64,000 nucleotides of DNA from Agrobacterium tumefaciens (GCF_013318015.2 NZ_CP115841.1:434001-498000), one strand, 5' to 3'; positions 29,094-38,265 are shown, counted from the stretch's first letter. A program made the numbers and translations. The notes: generated from the sequence alone by a model not told the origin.

Positions 29094-30827
29094 TTAAAGC
29101 GCGATATCCGGAACCTTCTTCACCGGCGCGCCAGCAGGTGCCGCTCCCGCGCCCTTCAGCGCGCCAAGATCGATCTGCGGCGGGGTCGGCAATTGCAGGT
29201 GTTCGGCCGTATAGGCCCATTCCTGCTGCACTTTTTCCGGGTCGTCATTGAGCTTGGTGCCGTAGCTCGGAACGATCTGGCGGATCTTGGCCTGCCATTC
29301 CGGTGTTGCCACCTTGTCCTTGAAGACCTTTTCCAGAACGCTCAGCATGATCGGTGCGGCCGTGGAGGCGCCAGGGGAGGCGCCGAGCAGACCGGCGATG
29401 CTGCCATCCTGCGCGGCGACGATTTCCGTGCCGAGCCTGAGTACACCGCCCTTTTCCTCGTCGCGCTTGATGATCTGCACGCGCTGGCCCGCCTGCCACA
29501 GACGCCATTCGCCCTGTTTCGCGTTCGGGAAATATTCCTTCAACGCGGCAAAGCGGTCGTCGTCCGACATCATCAGCTGGCCGGCGAGATATTCCACCAG
29601 CGGATATTCATCGATGCCAACGCGCACCATCGGCCAGGCATTGCTTGTCGTGACGGAGGAGACGAGATCGAAATAGGAGCCTTCCTTCAGGAACTTGGTG
29701 GAGAAGGTGGCGAAAGGTCCAAACAGGATGACGCGCTTGCCACCAAGCACGCGGGTATCCAGGTGTGGAACCGACATGGGCGGCGAGCCGACCGAGGCCT
29801 TGCCGTAGGCCTTGGCCAGATGCTGCATCGTCACGTCAGGATTGTCGTTGATCAGGAACGAGCCACCAACCGGGAAACCGGCGTAATTGTCGCCTTCCGG
29901 AATACCGGACATCTGCAACAGATGCAGCGCACCGCCGCCGGCGCCGATGAACACGAATTTCGCATCCACGGTCTGCTCAGCATCGGTCTTCAGGTTGCTA
30001 TAGGTCACGCGCCAGCTGCCATCGGCATTGCGCTGGATATCGGAAACCTCGCTGTTGACCTGCAGGTCGAAATTCCGGTCGCTTTGCAGATGCGAAACGA
30101 ACTGGCGGGTGATCTCGCCGAATTCCATGTCGGTGCCGAGCGGAGACCAGGTCGCACCGATCTTCTGGGAAGGATCGCGGCCTTCCATCATCAGCGGCAC
30201 CCATTTCTTAAGCTGCTCGGGGTCGCTGGAATATTCCATGCCGGCAAAAAGCGGGCTTGCCTTCAGCGCCTCGTAGCGCTTTTCGAGATAGGCGATGTTC
30301 TCATCGCCCCAGACGAAGCTCATATGCGGCGTGTGGTTGATGAAGGAGCGCGGGTTCTTCAAAACGCCGTTACGTACCTGCCATGCCCAGAACTGCCGGG
30401 AAATCTGGAAGGATTCGTTGATGTTGACGGCTTGGCTGATCTTGATGTTGCCGTTGTCGTCTTCCGGCGTGTAGTTCAGCTCGGCAAGCGCGGAATGGCC
30501 GGTGCCGGCGTTGTTCCAGCCGTTGGAGCTTTCAAGCGCCACGCCGTCCAGCCGCTCGAGCATCTGCATCGACCAGGTTGGCTCCAGTTCACGCAGCCAC
30601 ACGCCGAGCGTCGCGCTCATGATGCCGCCACCGATCAGAAGCACGTCGACCTTCTTGGTAGCCGTATTGGCGAGAAGCGAGGATGTCGGCAGCGCTGTCG
30701 CTGCAAGCCCTGCGAGCGCAGTGCCGAGAACCTGTCTGCGGTTCATTGGAAGCGCATGGGAGGGAAGCGCGTCTGAGGAAAGATCAGTGAGCTGGGATTT
30801 GTCTTGATCGATGGGAGTCACGGCCAT
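29094..30827 (-). CDS. mqo: Malate:quinone oxidoreductase with N-terminal twin-arginine-like leader
   Basis: 577 residues. After a leader, the FAD-binding motif is [16 protein letters not shown] at about residues 60-75, followed by the Mqo hallmarks [20 protein letters not shown] and the C-terminal [14 protein letters not shown]. The enzyme oxidises malate to oxaloacetate and passes electrons to quinone at the membrane. Unlike the classical cytosolic-face enzyme, this one has [20 protein letters not shown] at residues 28-47, which fits a Tat signal after a 27-residue polar extension. The upstream frame continues to 30914, but ATG 30827 is the last reasonable start before the leader. A terminator follows at 29041. 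Confidence 0.93.
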   Translation of the reverse strand: MAVTPIDQDKSQLTDLSSDALPSHALPMNRRQVLGTALAGLAATALPTSSLLANTATKKVDVLLIGGGIMSATLGVWLRELEPTWSMQMLERLDGVALESSNGWNNAGTGHSALAELNYTPEDDNGNIKISQAVNINESFQISRQFWAWQVRNGVLKNPRSFINHTPHMSFVWGDENIAYLEKRYEALKASPLFAGMEYSSDPEQLKKWVPLMMEGRDPSQKIGATWSPLGTDMEFGEITRQFVSHLQSDRNFDLQVNSEVSDIQRNADGSWRVTYSNLKTDAEQTVDAKFVFIGAGGGALHLLQMSGIPEGDNYAGFPVGGSFLINDNPDVTMQHLAKAYGKASVGSPPMSVPHLDTRVLGGKRVILFGPFATFSTKFLKEGSYFDLVSSVTTSNAWPMVRVGIDEYPLVEYLAGQLMMSDDDRFAALKEYFPNAKQGEWRLWQAGQRVQIIKRDEEKGGVLRLGTEIVAAQDGSIAGLLGASPGASTAAPIMLSVLEKVFKDKVATPEWQAKIRQIVPSYGTKLNDDPEKVQQEWAYTAEHLQLPTPPQIDLGALKGAGAAPAGAPVKKVPDIAL

Positions 30828-31157
30828 ACCTGATTCTTGTTTTGTGTTAAAAACACTCCTCCCAGCCGCCCCGTTACAGCAAAGCCGAAACAGGCACAAC
30901 CCTGACTTATTCACTCCAGTTCAAGCGATTTTGCGTGGATTTTGCCGGGACATAAGGTCGCATTGGCTGTTTTTGCCATTTTGCGGATTGTCATTTTTGT
31001 GGTCGCGAGGATTAGACGGTGCTTTCAAACGGTTGAAAGTGTCTCAAGCGCGAATATCGCGAAAACGCCGTCAATTCGGCGTTTGCCGCGCTTGGCGGAT
31101 CAGGTCGCGCTGGTCCGTGTGAAAAAAATTCAGAAAAAATAAGAATAATCGCAAAAA

Positions 31158-31189
31158 AGTGAAAAGGCCCGCCGGTTAGGGCAGGCCTT
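31158..31189 (-). terminator. Intrinsic terminator of the lipoprotein gene
   Basis: On the minus strand, arms AAGGCCTGCC and GGCGGGCCTT (one T-G pair) with a 6-nt loop, followed by TTCACTTTTTT. It lies 28 bases past the stop of the gene at 31217. Confidence 0.8.
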
Positions 31190-31216
31190 GGCTCGTTTCG
31201 TCTGCTGGACGAAAAC

Positions 31217-31636
31217 TCAGTTTGCGGCGAGGAATTCCGCGCAATAGCTCGGGCCGTTGACGCCGGGGCGGTCGGAAACCGTGCGTACCGAAGTGATCGT
31301 GTAGTCGCTGGAGACGGTGAGCTGAACCGTGCAGGAGAGCGAGGCGGTGCGGGCGGGCGAAATCTGGCGACCCTTCTTGCCGTCCTTGCCTTCTTCGAAC
31401 TTGGCCGGAATGGTGGCCTTCTTGTAACCGCCGCGCCAGTTATAGATGGTCGAGCTGCCGGTTTCCGTGTCGCTCAGCGGCGGGCCGAATTTTGCAAAGA
31501 AAATACCTGCGGACTGACCGACCCACCGCGTTTCAACGGGGCTCTTCTGGGTGAAGGAAGGGGCAGAGCCCGTCGATGTCGTGCAAGCGGAGAGCGCAAT
31601 GGCGAGCCCTGCGAGCGTTACGCTGCGAAATAGCAT
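31217..31636 (-). CDS. Lipoprotein of unknown function
   Basis: 139 residues. The lipoprotein signal is LAGLAIALSAC with the cysteine at residue 18, then a Thr/Ser-rich linker. The mature domain includes WVGQSAGIFFAKFGPP and IYNWRGGYKK, a small beta-rich fold resembling SmpA/OmlA-like outer-membrane lipoproteins in outline, with two cysteines (LSCTVQL and SYCAEF) likely to form a disulfide. I do not recognise a named family. The gene is monocistronic with its own terminator. Confidence 0.78.
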   Translation of the reverse strand: MLFRSVTLAGLAIALSACTTSTGSAPSFTQKSPVETRWVGQSAGIFFAKFGPPLSDTETGSSTIYNWRGGYKKATIPAKFEEGKDGKKGRQISPARTASLSCTVQLTVSSDYTITSVRTVSDRPGVNGPSYCAEFLAAN

Positions 31637-31900
31637 GGTGAAATGTCCTTTGTGCCGTGTCCGGCTTCCCGCCGGTCATTACGTTCCCCTAGCAGATTTG
31701 GCGGCGACGGGCAGGGGAGCTGTGCCGCTTGACGAAAATTTCCTGCCACAATTGCTTTTTTGTAACGTTTTCCCACACGCCACTCGGTGCGGCAGGCACT
31801 TGGCGACCGCCCTTCGCAGCGCGTTGAAAACTTGTCACAAAAAATGCAATATGCCGCTTGTCGAATGCTGGAGGCTGGTCTATAGAAGCGCCGCTGGTCA

Positions 31901-31977
31901 CGGAGTGTAGCGCAGTCTGGTAGCGCACGTCGTTCGGGACGACGGGGTCGGAGGTTCGAATCCTCTCACTCCGACCA
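31901..31977 (+). tRNA. tRNA-Pro (CGG anticodon)
   Basis: 77 bases with encoded CCA. Acceptor arms CGGAGTG and CACTCCG pair, the anticodon loop TTCGGGA gives CGG, and the T arm contains GGTTCGAATCC. Confidence 0.96.
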
Positions 31978-32137
31978 GCTTAAGCCTAATATTTCCCGGG
32001 GCTTTCAAATGATCCCAACACTTCTGAATATCCTTGGATCAAGGCATCGTACCGAGACCTGACCGTTTAAAACCGGAGGGGTAAACGCATTCGGCGTCCG
32101 CGGCTGCAAATCACGACTTTGGTGATTGCACGGAATG

Positions 32138-32458
32138 TCAATTTCTCCTACTCGCCAACGGGAGAATGAGCAAAACGCAAACAAGAGCCGTCGGCCAGAA
32201 GTCGGTTAAACCATCCCAGGACCAATTCCAGAAGTAATAACCCTCCAGATGGGGAGGAGGCATTTCTACGGACACCTCGTAGTCCCGCTTTTCCCTGCCA
32301 TGAAAATGACCGGCGGCGAAGGCCAGCCCGATTATCCACGCCATTCGCCAGCTAACGAGCAGGCGAAACAGAACGGCGACAATCGCCGCCATGATGACGG
32401 CCTCTAGAATGTGCCCCGCCCAATCCCAATGGTCTTGAATGTAGGTCCAGTCGATCAT
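32138..32458 (-). CDS. Small membrane protein of unknown function
   Basis: 106 residues with about three hydrophobic segments: one near residues 17-35, one at WIIGLAFAAGHF and one near the C terminus (ALVCVLLILPLA). A Trp/Tyr-rich loop lies between. It begins inside the stop codon of the upstream lipoprotein gene (ATGA overlap), so the two are almost certainly one transcription unit. I do not recognise the family; both could be envelope-stress or phage-derived small proteins. Confidence 0.6.
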   Translation of the reverse strand: MIDWTYIQDHWDWAGHILEAVIMAAIVAVLFRLLVSWRMAWIIGLAFAAGHFHGREKRDYEVSVEMPPPHLEGYYFWNWSWDGLTDFWPTALVCVLLILPLASRRN

Positions 32459-32694
32459 CGGTAGCGGTAATCACCGCGCCAGTCGCGACGATCGTGCCAA
32501 TCCCTCCGATCACGCCAATCCCTCCGGTCGCGCCAGTCACGACGGTCATAGTCACGGTAGTGGCGATCGCGTTCATAGGTGCGGTAGTACACGCCAGTCG
32601 TATAATATCCGCCGCTACGGTAGCCTCGATCATCGACACAGCCGCTTAGGATGCCCACCGAAACCAGGCAGATCGCTGCAGTCAGAATTTTCAT
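32455..32694 (-). CDS. Small lipoprotein with Arg/Asp/Tyr-rich repeats
   Basis: 79 residues. A lipoprotein signal ends LVSVGILSGC, and the mature part is dominated by Tyr and then by a tandem repeat of (R/H)DWRDR units at about residues 52-75, visible as direct repeats in the DNA at 32467-32540. GGGAG lies 9 bases before ATG 32694 but directly abuts ATG 32703, so the inner start is chosen. Similar short RDWRD-repeat lipoproteins occur in rhizobia, as I recall, without known function. Overlaps the following membrane-protein gene by 4 bases. Confidence 0.68.
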   Translation of the reverse strand: MKILTAAICLVSVGILSGCVDDRGYRSGGYYTTGVYYRTYERDRHYRDYDRRDWRDRRDWRDRRDWHDRRDWRGDYRYR

Positions 32695-32947
32695 AATCTT
32701 CATCTCCCAATGACGGACACTAACGTGCGCTGAACCACGCAGTTCCATTGCTGAGAGAGTGAGGTGTCGGTCATTAACCGTGCCTGAACACAGCGCCATG
32801 ACGCTGGCCATCTTCTGGGCTCTGCCAAGCGTCGCAAACTTGATGCGTTTGACGTTATCGACTGCGATGAACCCGTCGTCAGCGCAGTCGCAGGGAACGC
32901 AACCGCGCCTCAACCGTTATCCCACCACAACAACGATGGAGGATAAC

Positions 32948-33025
32948 ATGCTAAAAGGTATTGCACTGTGGGCGATGGGTGTTCCGATTTTTGTGATCAT
33001 CCTGCTTTACATGTTCGTGTTTTAA
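32948..33025 (+). CDS. 25-residue hydrophobic membrane peptide
   Basis: MLKGIALWAMGVPIFVIILL followed by YMFVF is a single membrane helix with one lysine near the N terminus. GGAGG lies 7 bases before the ATG, and a clean bidirectional terminator follows 30 bases after the stop. These three features support a real gene despite its size. It may be a subunit-stabilising or regulatory small membrane protein like CydX or KdpF, but no partner gene is adjacent, so that is speculation. Confidence 0.6.
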   Translation: MLKGIALWAMGVPIFVIILLYMFVF

Positions 33026-33054
33026 ACGAGGCCTGATCCAAAGGCTTTCAAACA

Positions 33055-33086
33055 AAAAAGGCGACCGCTTGGACGGTCGCCTTTTT
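33055..33086. terminator. Bidirectional intrinsic terminator between the small peptide gene and cysN
   Basis: Arms AAAAAGGCGACCG and CGGTCGCCTTTTT around CTTGGA. Runs of A on one side and T on the other let it work for both the plus-strand peptide gene and the minus-strand cysHDN operon. Confidence 0.9.
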
Positions 33087-33104
33087 GTTGTGTGCGCGTG
33101 TCTG

Positions 33105-34586
33105 TCAGTCCAGATCGCTGATCAGCCGTGAGGCTGTCGCGCCATCCGTGCGGCGGATGTCGATCTCGTCGCGGTGCTTGGCCAGCAGTTCGCTTGCCAG
33201 AAGCTTCTCGGCCAGATGGGCGGGCAGGGAGAGAATGACGCGGTCACCCTGTTCTTCCGTCGCGCCAACGCTGCGTTTGCCGGCAATCATGCCACCCGCC
33301 ACCGTGTTGTTGGTGTCGGGGTCGATCAGGATGAAGGAGCCGGTTGCCCGGTTCTGCTCATAGGCATCGAAGATCGCCGTCTCGTCGAAGGAGAGCCGCA
33401 CCTTGCCGATGGCGTTCATCGGCAGCGATGTCTCGTGCGCCTGCCATTCGCCTTCTTTCAGGTTGAGCTGGCTGACCGGCTGCACGCTGACGCGCTGGCG
33501 GCGGCTGCCGCTTTTCAGCCAGTAACGTTTGCCGGCCTCGATGCCACCTGGCTGCAACGCCACGATCTGCGCGTCGAAGGCAAGCCCTGTCTGCGGTTGT
33601 GCCTCGATGGACACGATCATGTCGCCGCGCGAGACGTCCACCTGACGGTCGAGAACGAGCGTGACCGCGTCACCAGCAACGGCGGCGTTACGCACCAGAT
33701 CGAAAGTGACGATCTGCTTGACATTCGCGACCATGCCTGACGGCAGCACGACAACGCTGTCGCCCGGCTTGACCGAGCCGCCGGCAACCGTGCCCTGATA
33801 ACCGCGGAAACTTTCGCCGGGGCGCGACACGCGCTGTACGGGGAAGCGGAAACCACCCGATTGCGCCGAGCGCACCGTGGCAAGCTCCAGCGTTTCGACC
33901 AGCGTCGGGCCTTCATACCAGGGCATGGAGGCCTTGCCTGATAGTACGACGTTTTCGCCCTTCAGCGCCGACATTGGAATGGCTGTGATCTGCTTGATGC
34001 CGAGGTCGGAGGCGAAATCGCGGAATTCGTGGGCGATCAGCTCAAAACCGGCCTTGTCGTAATTCGTCAGGTCGATCTTGTTGATGGCCAGCACGAATTG
34101 CCGGATGCCCATCAGCGCCGCGATGGTGGCGTGTCGGCGTGTCTGTTCCAGAATGCCGGTGCGCGCATCGACCAAAAGTACGGCGAGATCGGCCGTGGAA
34201 GCGCCGGTCGCCATGTTGCGGGTATATTGCTCATGGCCGGGCGTGTCGGCCACGATGAAGGCGCGCCGGTCGGTTGAGAAATAGCGATAAGCGACATCGA
34301 TGGTGATGCCCTGTTCGCGCTCTGCCTGCAACCCGTCGAGCAGCAGCGCGAAATCGGGCAGGCCGAGATCGTTCTGCTTGCCGCTATCGCGATGCAGGGT
34401 GGCGGCCTGATCTTCCTTGACGGCCTTGGTGTCCCACAGGAGACGGCCGATCAGGGTCGATTTGCCATCATCCACGCTGCCGCAGGTGATGAGACGAAGC
34501 GGGCGCGTATCACGCGTCGCCTTCGAATGTTCGGCAAAGGGCAGAATGGTGGCCGTGGAGGCGGTGTTGGTAGCAGCGGCGGTCAT
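33105..34586 (-). CDS. cysN: Sulfate adenylyltransferase subunit 1 (GTPase)
   Basis: 493 residues. The GTPase motifs are GSVDDGKSTL (G1, about residues 36-45), DTPGHEQYTRNM (G3) and NKIDL (G4), followed by two translation-factor-like beta barrels. With CysD it makes adenosine 5'-phosphosulfate from sulfate and ATP, driven by GTP hydrolysis. The protein stops after the second barrel: there is no APS-kinase (CysC) fusion, unlike the NodQ/CysNC type of many rhizobia. This agrees with direct reduction of APS by the adjacent cysH product. Start and cysD stop overlap by one base (TGATG). Confidence 0.96.
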   Translation of the reverse strand: MTAAATNTASTATILPFAEHSKATRDTRPLRLITCGSVDDGKSTLIGRLLWDTKAVKEDQAATLHRDSGKQNDLGLPDFALLLDGLQAEREQGITIDVAYRYFSTDRRAFIVADTPGHEQYTRNMATGASTADLAVLLVDARTGILEQTRRHATIAALMGIRQFVLAINKIDLTNYDKAGFELIAHEFRDFASDLGIKQITAIPMSALKGENVVLSGKASMPWYEGPTLVETLELATVRSAQSGGFRFPVQRVSRPGESFRGYQGTVAGGSVKPGDSVVVLPSGMVANVKQIVTFDLVRNAAVAGDAVTLVLDRQVDVSRGDMIVSIEAQPQTGLAFDAQIVALQPGGIEAGKRYWLKSGSRRQRVSVQPVSQLNLKEGEWQAHETSLPMNAIGKVRLSFDETAIFDAYEQNRATGSFILIDPDTNNTVAGGMIAGKRSVGATEEQGDRVILSLPAHLAEKLLASELLAKHRDEIDIRRTDGATASRLISDLD

Positions 34587-35539
34587 CAGAAATAGCCCTC
34601 GCGCTTCTTCTTCTCCATCGAGCCGGACTGGTCTCGATCGATGGCGCGGCCCTGCCGCTCGGAAACGGTGGCGATTTCCAGCTCTGCGATGACCTCCTGA
34701 AGCGTCGCCGCCTCGGAGTGAATCGCGCCGGTCAGCGGGAAGCAGCCGAGCGTGCGGAAGCGGATCGAGCCGTGCTGGATCTCTTCGCCGGGCAGCAGCT
34801 CCAGCCGCTCGTCTTCGGCAAGGATCATCATGCCGTCACGCTCGATATAGGGGCGCTCGGCGGCGTAATAGAGCGGCACCAGCGGAATGTTTTCCGCCTC
34901 GATGTAACGCCAGATATCGACTTCGGTCCAGTTGGAGAGCGGGAAGGCGCGCACGCTTTCGCCCTTGCGGACCATGCCGTTATAGATGTTCCACAGCTCA
35001 GGGCGCTGGTTGCGTGGGTCCCATTTGTGGTCCGGCGTGCGGAAGGAATAGATGCGCTCCTTGGCGCGGCTTGCTTCCTCGTCGCGGCGCGCACCGCCGA
35101 AGGCGGCATCGAACTGACCGGCGTCCAGCGCCTGGCGCAGCGCTTCCGTCTTCATGATGTCGGTGTAGAGCGCCGAACCGTGGGTGAAGGGCGTCACGTT
35201 TTCGCTCGCGCCGCGCGGGTTTGTATAGGAGATGAGATCGAGGTCATATTCCTTGACGATCTTGTCGCGGAATTCGATCATTTCCTTGAATTTCCAGCCC
35301 GTATTGACGTGCAGCAGCGGGAAGGGCACGCGGCCTGGGAAGAATGCCTTGCGCGCCAAATGCAGCAGCACGGACGAATCCTTACCGATGGAATAGAGCA
35401 TCACGGGATTGTCGAATTCGGCGGCGACTTCGCGGAAGATATGAATGGCTTCGTTTTCAAGCGCCTTCAGATGCGGATCGAGCGGCGGCTTGGATGCGAC
35501 AGTATTCTTGCTGTCCGTCTCGTGGACTGCGTTGGACAT
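34586..35539 (-). CDS. cysD: Sulfate adenylyltransferase subunit 2
   Basis: 317 residues, full length. The PP-loop is [20 protein letters not shown] near residues 46-65, where SxGKDS binds ATP. Other family segments are [14 protein letters not shown] and [20 protein letters not shown]. The C terminus ends with the [10 protein letters not shown] motif typical of CysD. It performs the adenylyl transfer to sulfate in complex with CysN. The gene lies 27 bases after cysH and overlaps cysN by one base, so all three form one operon. Confidence 0.97.
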   Translation of the reverse strand: MSNAVHETDSKNTVASKPPLDPHLKALENEAIHIFREVAAEFDNPVMLYSIGKDSSVLLHLARKAFFPGRVPFPLLHVNTGWKFKEMIEFRDKIVKEYDLDLISYTNPRGASENVTPFTHGSALYTDIMKTEALRQALDAGQFDAAFGGARRDEEASRAKERIYSFRTPDHKWDPRNQRPELWNIYNGMVRKGESVRAFPLSNWTEVDIWRYIEAENIPLVPLYYAAERPYIERDGMMILAEDERLELLPGEEIQHGSIRFRTLGCFPLTGAIHSEAATLQEVIAELEIATVSERQGRAIDRDQSGSMEKKKREGYF

Positions 35540-35566
35540 TTTAAACTCCGGAACTGGTCTGAATGA

Positions 35567-36349
35567 TTATCGTTGTGGGATGGCGGAAATGGCGGACGTC
35601 TGGTCCGCACCGGCGACGTGAAGACCGCATTCGCGCTTCTCGTCGTTTTCCCACCACCATCGTCCGGCGCGCTCAGGCTCGCCGGGCTTGATAGCGCGTG
35701 TACACGGCTCGCAGCCGATGGAGGGGTAACCACGCGCATGCAACGGATTGACGGGAATGTTTTCAGAAGCGACATAGGCCTTGATCTGGTCGATGTCCCA
35801 GTCCGCCAAGGCATTGACCTTGATCAGATTACGCTCAGCGTCGAATTCGGCAAAAGGTGTGGTCGCACGATTGCCCGACTGGCCGCGGCGGAGCCCGGTG
35901 ATCCAGAAGGTGGCACCTTCCAGCGCCTTGCCGAGCGGGATCAGCTTTCTGACATGACAGCAGGCGTGACGGGCCTCGATGCTTTCGTAAAAACCGTTGA
36001 GGCCGTATTTTTCGGCATAGGCGTCGATATCGTCCTGTTCGGGCCGAAAGCGACGGATGTCGATGCCGAAGCGTTCCTCGGTTTCCTCGATGAGATCGAC
36101 GGTTTCCTTGAAGAGCCGGCCGGTTTCCAGCGTCACGACGTCGATCGGCAACCGGTGGGTGCCGATGGCCGCCGTGATGACCTGATCCTCGATGCCGAGG
36201 CTGGTGGTGAAGACGGCACGGCCGCCAAGACCGGCGATAAAGTAAAGTCGTCCCGCAAGATCGAGCCCGGCAAGCGTGGCGTCGAGGGAAGCGGTATCGG
36301 CAGAGGCATTTGCTGAATTGATCGTCATTGTCACGTCCGGGATTTCCAT
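35567..36349 (-). CDS. cysH: Assimilatory adenylylsulfate (APS) reductase
   Basis: 260 residues. The protein has both cysteine pairs of the 4Fe-4S class: CC in HACCHVRK and CxxC in GCEPC, besides the catalytic ECGLH near the C terminus. Enzymes with this cluster reduce APS directly, whereas the enterobacterial PAPS reductase lacks it. Sulfite is the product. The gene heads the cysH-cysD-cysN operon and is divergent from the Rrf2 regulator. ATG 36328 (MTINSA) is an alternative start with a somewhat better upstream site; the longer start has none that is clear. Confidence 0.94.
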   Translation of the reverse strand: MEIPDVTMTINSANASADTASLDATLAGLDLAGRLYFIAGLGGRAVFTTSLGIEDQVITAAIGTHRLPIDVVTLETGRLFKETVDLIEETEERFGIDIRRFRPEQDDIDAYAEKYGLNGFYESIEARHACCHVRKLIPLGKALEGATFWITGLRRGQSGNRATTPFAEFDAERNLIKVNALADWDIDQIKAYVASENIPVNPLHARGYPSIGCEPCTRAIKPGEPERAGRWWWENDEKRECGLHVAGADQTSAISAIPQR

Positions 36350-36553
36350 GGCCGATTATTGTTGAAATCGGGCCTCTGGAACAGAAATGACAGTCTTTGT
36401 GCGCTGCACTTCAGAGCAAAAATGCCTCACGCGCACGATCTATGAGCAAAAGATGCCCGTTCACCTTCTTTGCAGCTTGGATTTGAATTGTGACAACTTC
36501 TGCGCTAAGCCGGAATTGCCGGGTATCCGGGCTTGTGTTCTACTGGTTTCACG

Positions 36554-36994
36554 ATGATTTCGCAGAAGGCAAAATATGCGCTGAGGGCGCTTCTTTCGCT
36601 GGCAAAGGCCGACGGCGGCTGTCCTGTGCAAATTTCCGATATTGCCCGCGAACAGGCCATTCCGAAAAAATTCCTTGAACAGATCCTTCTCGAAATGAAG
36701 AAGGAACGCATCGTCGAAAGCAGGCGCGGCAAGCAGGGTGGTTATTTGCTGGCGCGCCCGGCTGCCGATATCACCTTCGGCGAGGTGCTGCGCCTCATCG
36801 ACGGGCCGCTCGCTCCCTTGCCCTGCCTGTCGCAGACCGCCTATCGCCGGTGCGAGGATTGCGATGGCGAAAAGCAGTGCGAAATACGCCACGTCTTCGC
36901 CCGCGTGGCCGATGCCACCCGCAATATCCTTTTCAACACCACCGTTGCGGATGCCGTTGCAGGCGTGGAAGTGCCCGAACTTTTGACGGCCTGA
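36554..36994 (+). CDS. Rrf2-family transcriptional regulator, probable sulfur-metabolism regulator
   Basis: 146 residues. The winged helix-turn-helix begins MISQKAKYALRALLSLA and continues through ISDIAREQAIPKKFLEQIL. A cysteine triad C-x2-C-x5-C lies in RRCEDCDGEKQCEI, positioned like the iron-sulfur cysteines of IscR. Its place between cysHDN and sbp-cysTWA suggests control of sulfate assimilation, comparable to CymR of Firmicutes; that is inference from context. ATG 36554 is the conserved N terminus; an upstream TTG is less likely. Confidence 0.88.
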   Translation: MISQKAKYALRALLSLAKADGGCPVQISDIAREQAIPKKFLEQILLEMKKERIVESRRGKQGGYLLARPAADITFGEVLRLIDGPLAPLPCLSQTAYRRCEDCDGEKQCEIRHVFARVADATRNILFNTTVADAVAGVEVPELLTA

Positions 36995-37182
36995 CGAAAA
37001 AATCGTCTAAAACCCCTGAATATTTTTCGCCGTAACGCCAAAAAATCGTCAAAAATGTGAAACGGTTTTGCATTCAGCAAAGTTTTACACGACGCTTGTT
37101 GCGCCTTTCGCCTATGCTGCGCTGTATTTGTTGCCCGTGGAAACGCTCTCGGGAAACACTTTTTCGATCGTATTCGGCCTCA

Positions 37183-37211
37183 TTGACCAACTCTACCGGT
37201 CCAGTAGAGTT
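37183..37211 (+). promoter_or_regulatory. Candidate operator over the sbp promoter
   Basis: Perfect inverted repeat AACTCTAC (37189-37196), 7-nt spacer, GTAGAGTT (37204-37211), 28 bases before the sbp ATG. A -35-like TTGACC (37183-37188) abuts the left arm, so a protein bound here would cover the promoter. The divergent Rrf2 protein is the natural candidate. An RNA hairpin in the sbp leader is the alternative. Confidence 0.55.
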
Positions 37212-37239
37212 AAGCCATCTTCATCAGGAGGGAATACCG

Positions 37240-38265
37240 ATGTCCAAGCTTCTGTCCGGTTTGAGCGTTTTCGCTCTCGGTCTATCGCTGGCTCTGGGAG
37301 GTGTCGGCTCGGCTGCCGCGCAGACCAAGCTGCTTAACGTGTCCTATGATCCGACCCGCGAACTCTACAAGGATTTCAACGAAGCCTTCGCCAAGAAGTG
37401 GAAGGCCGATACCGGTGAGGATGTCACGATCCAGCAGTCGCATGGCGGCTCCGGCAAGCAGGCTCGCTCGGTCATCGACGGTCTGGAAGCCGATGTGGTG
37501 ACGCTGGCGCTGCAGAGCGATATCGATGCCATCGTCCAGAATTCCGGCAAGATCAACAAGGACTGGCGCGGCCGCCTGCCGCATAATTCCTCGCCCTACA
37601 CCTCCACCATCGTGTTCCTCGTCCGCAAGGGCAACCCGAAGGGCATCCATAACTGGGGCGATCTGGTAAAGGGCGACGTGCAGATCGTTACCCCGAACCC
37701 CAAGACCTCTGGTGGCGCACGCTGGAATTATCTCGCCGCCTGGGCATGGGCGAATGAAGAGTTCAAGGGCGACCAGGACAAGATCAAGGCCTATGTCGGC
37801 GAACTCTACAAGCGCGCTCCGGTGCTCGATACCGGTGCCCGCGGCTCCACGGTCACATTTGCGCAGCGCCAGATCGGCGACGTGCTGCTGGCCTGGGAAA
37901 ACGAAGCCTATCTGGCCGGTCAGGAATTCGGCGCGGATGCCTTCGACATCATCGTGCCGCCAATCTCGATCCTCGCCGAGCCGCCGGTCGCCGTGGTTGA
38001 CGCGAACGTCGACGCCAAGGGCACCCGCAAGGCGGCGGAAGCCTATCTGCAATATCTCTATTCCGACGAAGGTCAGAATATCGCGGCGAAGCACTTCTAT
38101 CGTCCTTCGAACCCCGCAGTTGTTTCCAAGGATCTGCTGAAGCAGCTGCCCGACATCAAGCTCGTCACCATCGACGATCCGCAGTTTGGCGGTTGGGCCA
38201 AGGCGCAGCCTGAACATTTCGGTGACGGCGGCATCTTCGACCAGATTTACAAGCCCGCCAAGTAA
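37240..38265 (+). CDS. sbp: Periplasmic sulfate-binding protein
   Basis: 341 residues with a Sec signal ending VGSAAAQ. The mature protein starts [18 protein letters not shown], and other hallmarks of the Sbp/CysP family are [33 protein letters not shown] and [17 protein letters not shown], which contact the sulfate. It delivers sulfate (or thiosulfate) to the CysTWA transporter encoded next. An excellent CAGGAGGGA site precedes ATG 37240; the open frame upstream is unused. A stable hairpin at 38330 separates it from cysT. Sbp and CysP cannot be told apart by sequence alone here. Confidence 0.94.
   Translation: MSKLLSGLSVFALGLSLALGGVGSAAAQTKLLNVSYDPTRELYKDFNEAFAKKWKADTGEDVTIQQSHGGSGKQARSVIDGLEADVVTLALQSDIDAIVQNSGKINKDWRGRLPHNSSPYTSTIVFLVRKGNPKGIHNWGDLVKGDVQIVTPNPKTSGGARWNYLAAWAWANEEFKGDQDKIKAYVGELYKRAPVLDTGARGSTVTFAQRQIGDVLLAWENEAYLAGQEFGADAFDIIVPPISILAEPPVAVVDANVDAKGTRKAAEAYLQYLYSDEGQNIAAKHFYRPSNPAVVSKDLLKQLPDIKLVTIDDPQFGGWAKAQPEHFGDGGIFDQIYKPAK

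Noticed and set aside
29193..30776. 527-codon open frame opposite mqo
   Set aside because: Shadow of mqo; the composition is His/Gly/Arg-rich with no family features.
30828..31157. Search for a gene or riboswitch in the region upstream of mqo
   Set aside because: Only short frames without ribosome sites and no paired structure of note were seen; probably just promoter sequence.
32455..32560. Tandem short repeats that might be a CRISPR array
   Set aside because: The units are in-frame coding repeats (RDWRDR), too short and without spacers.
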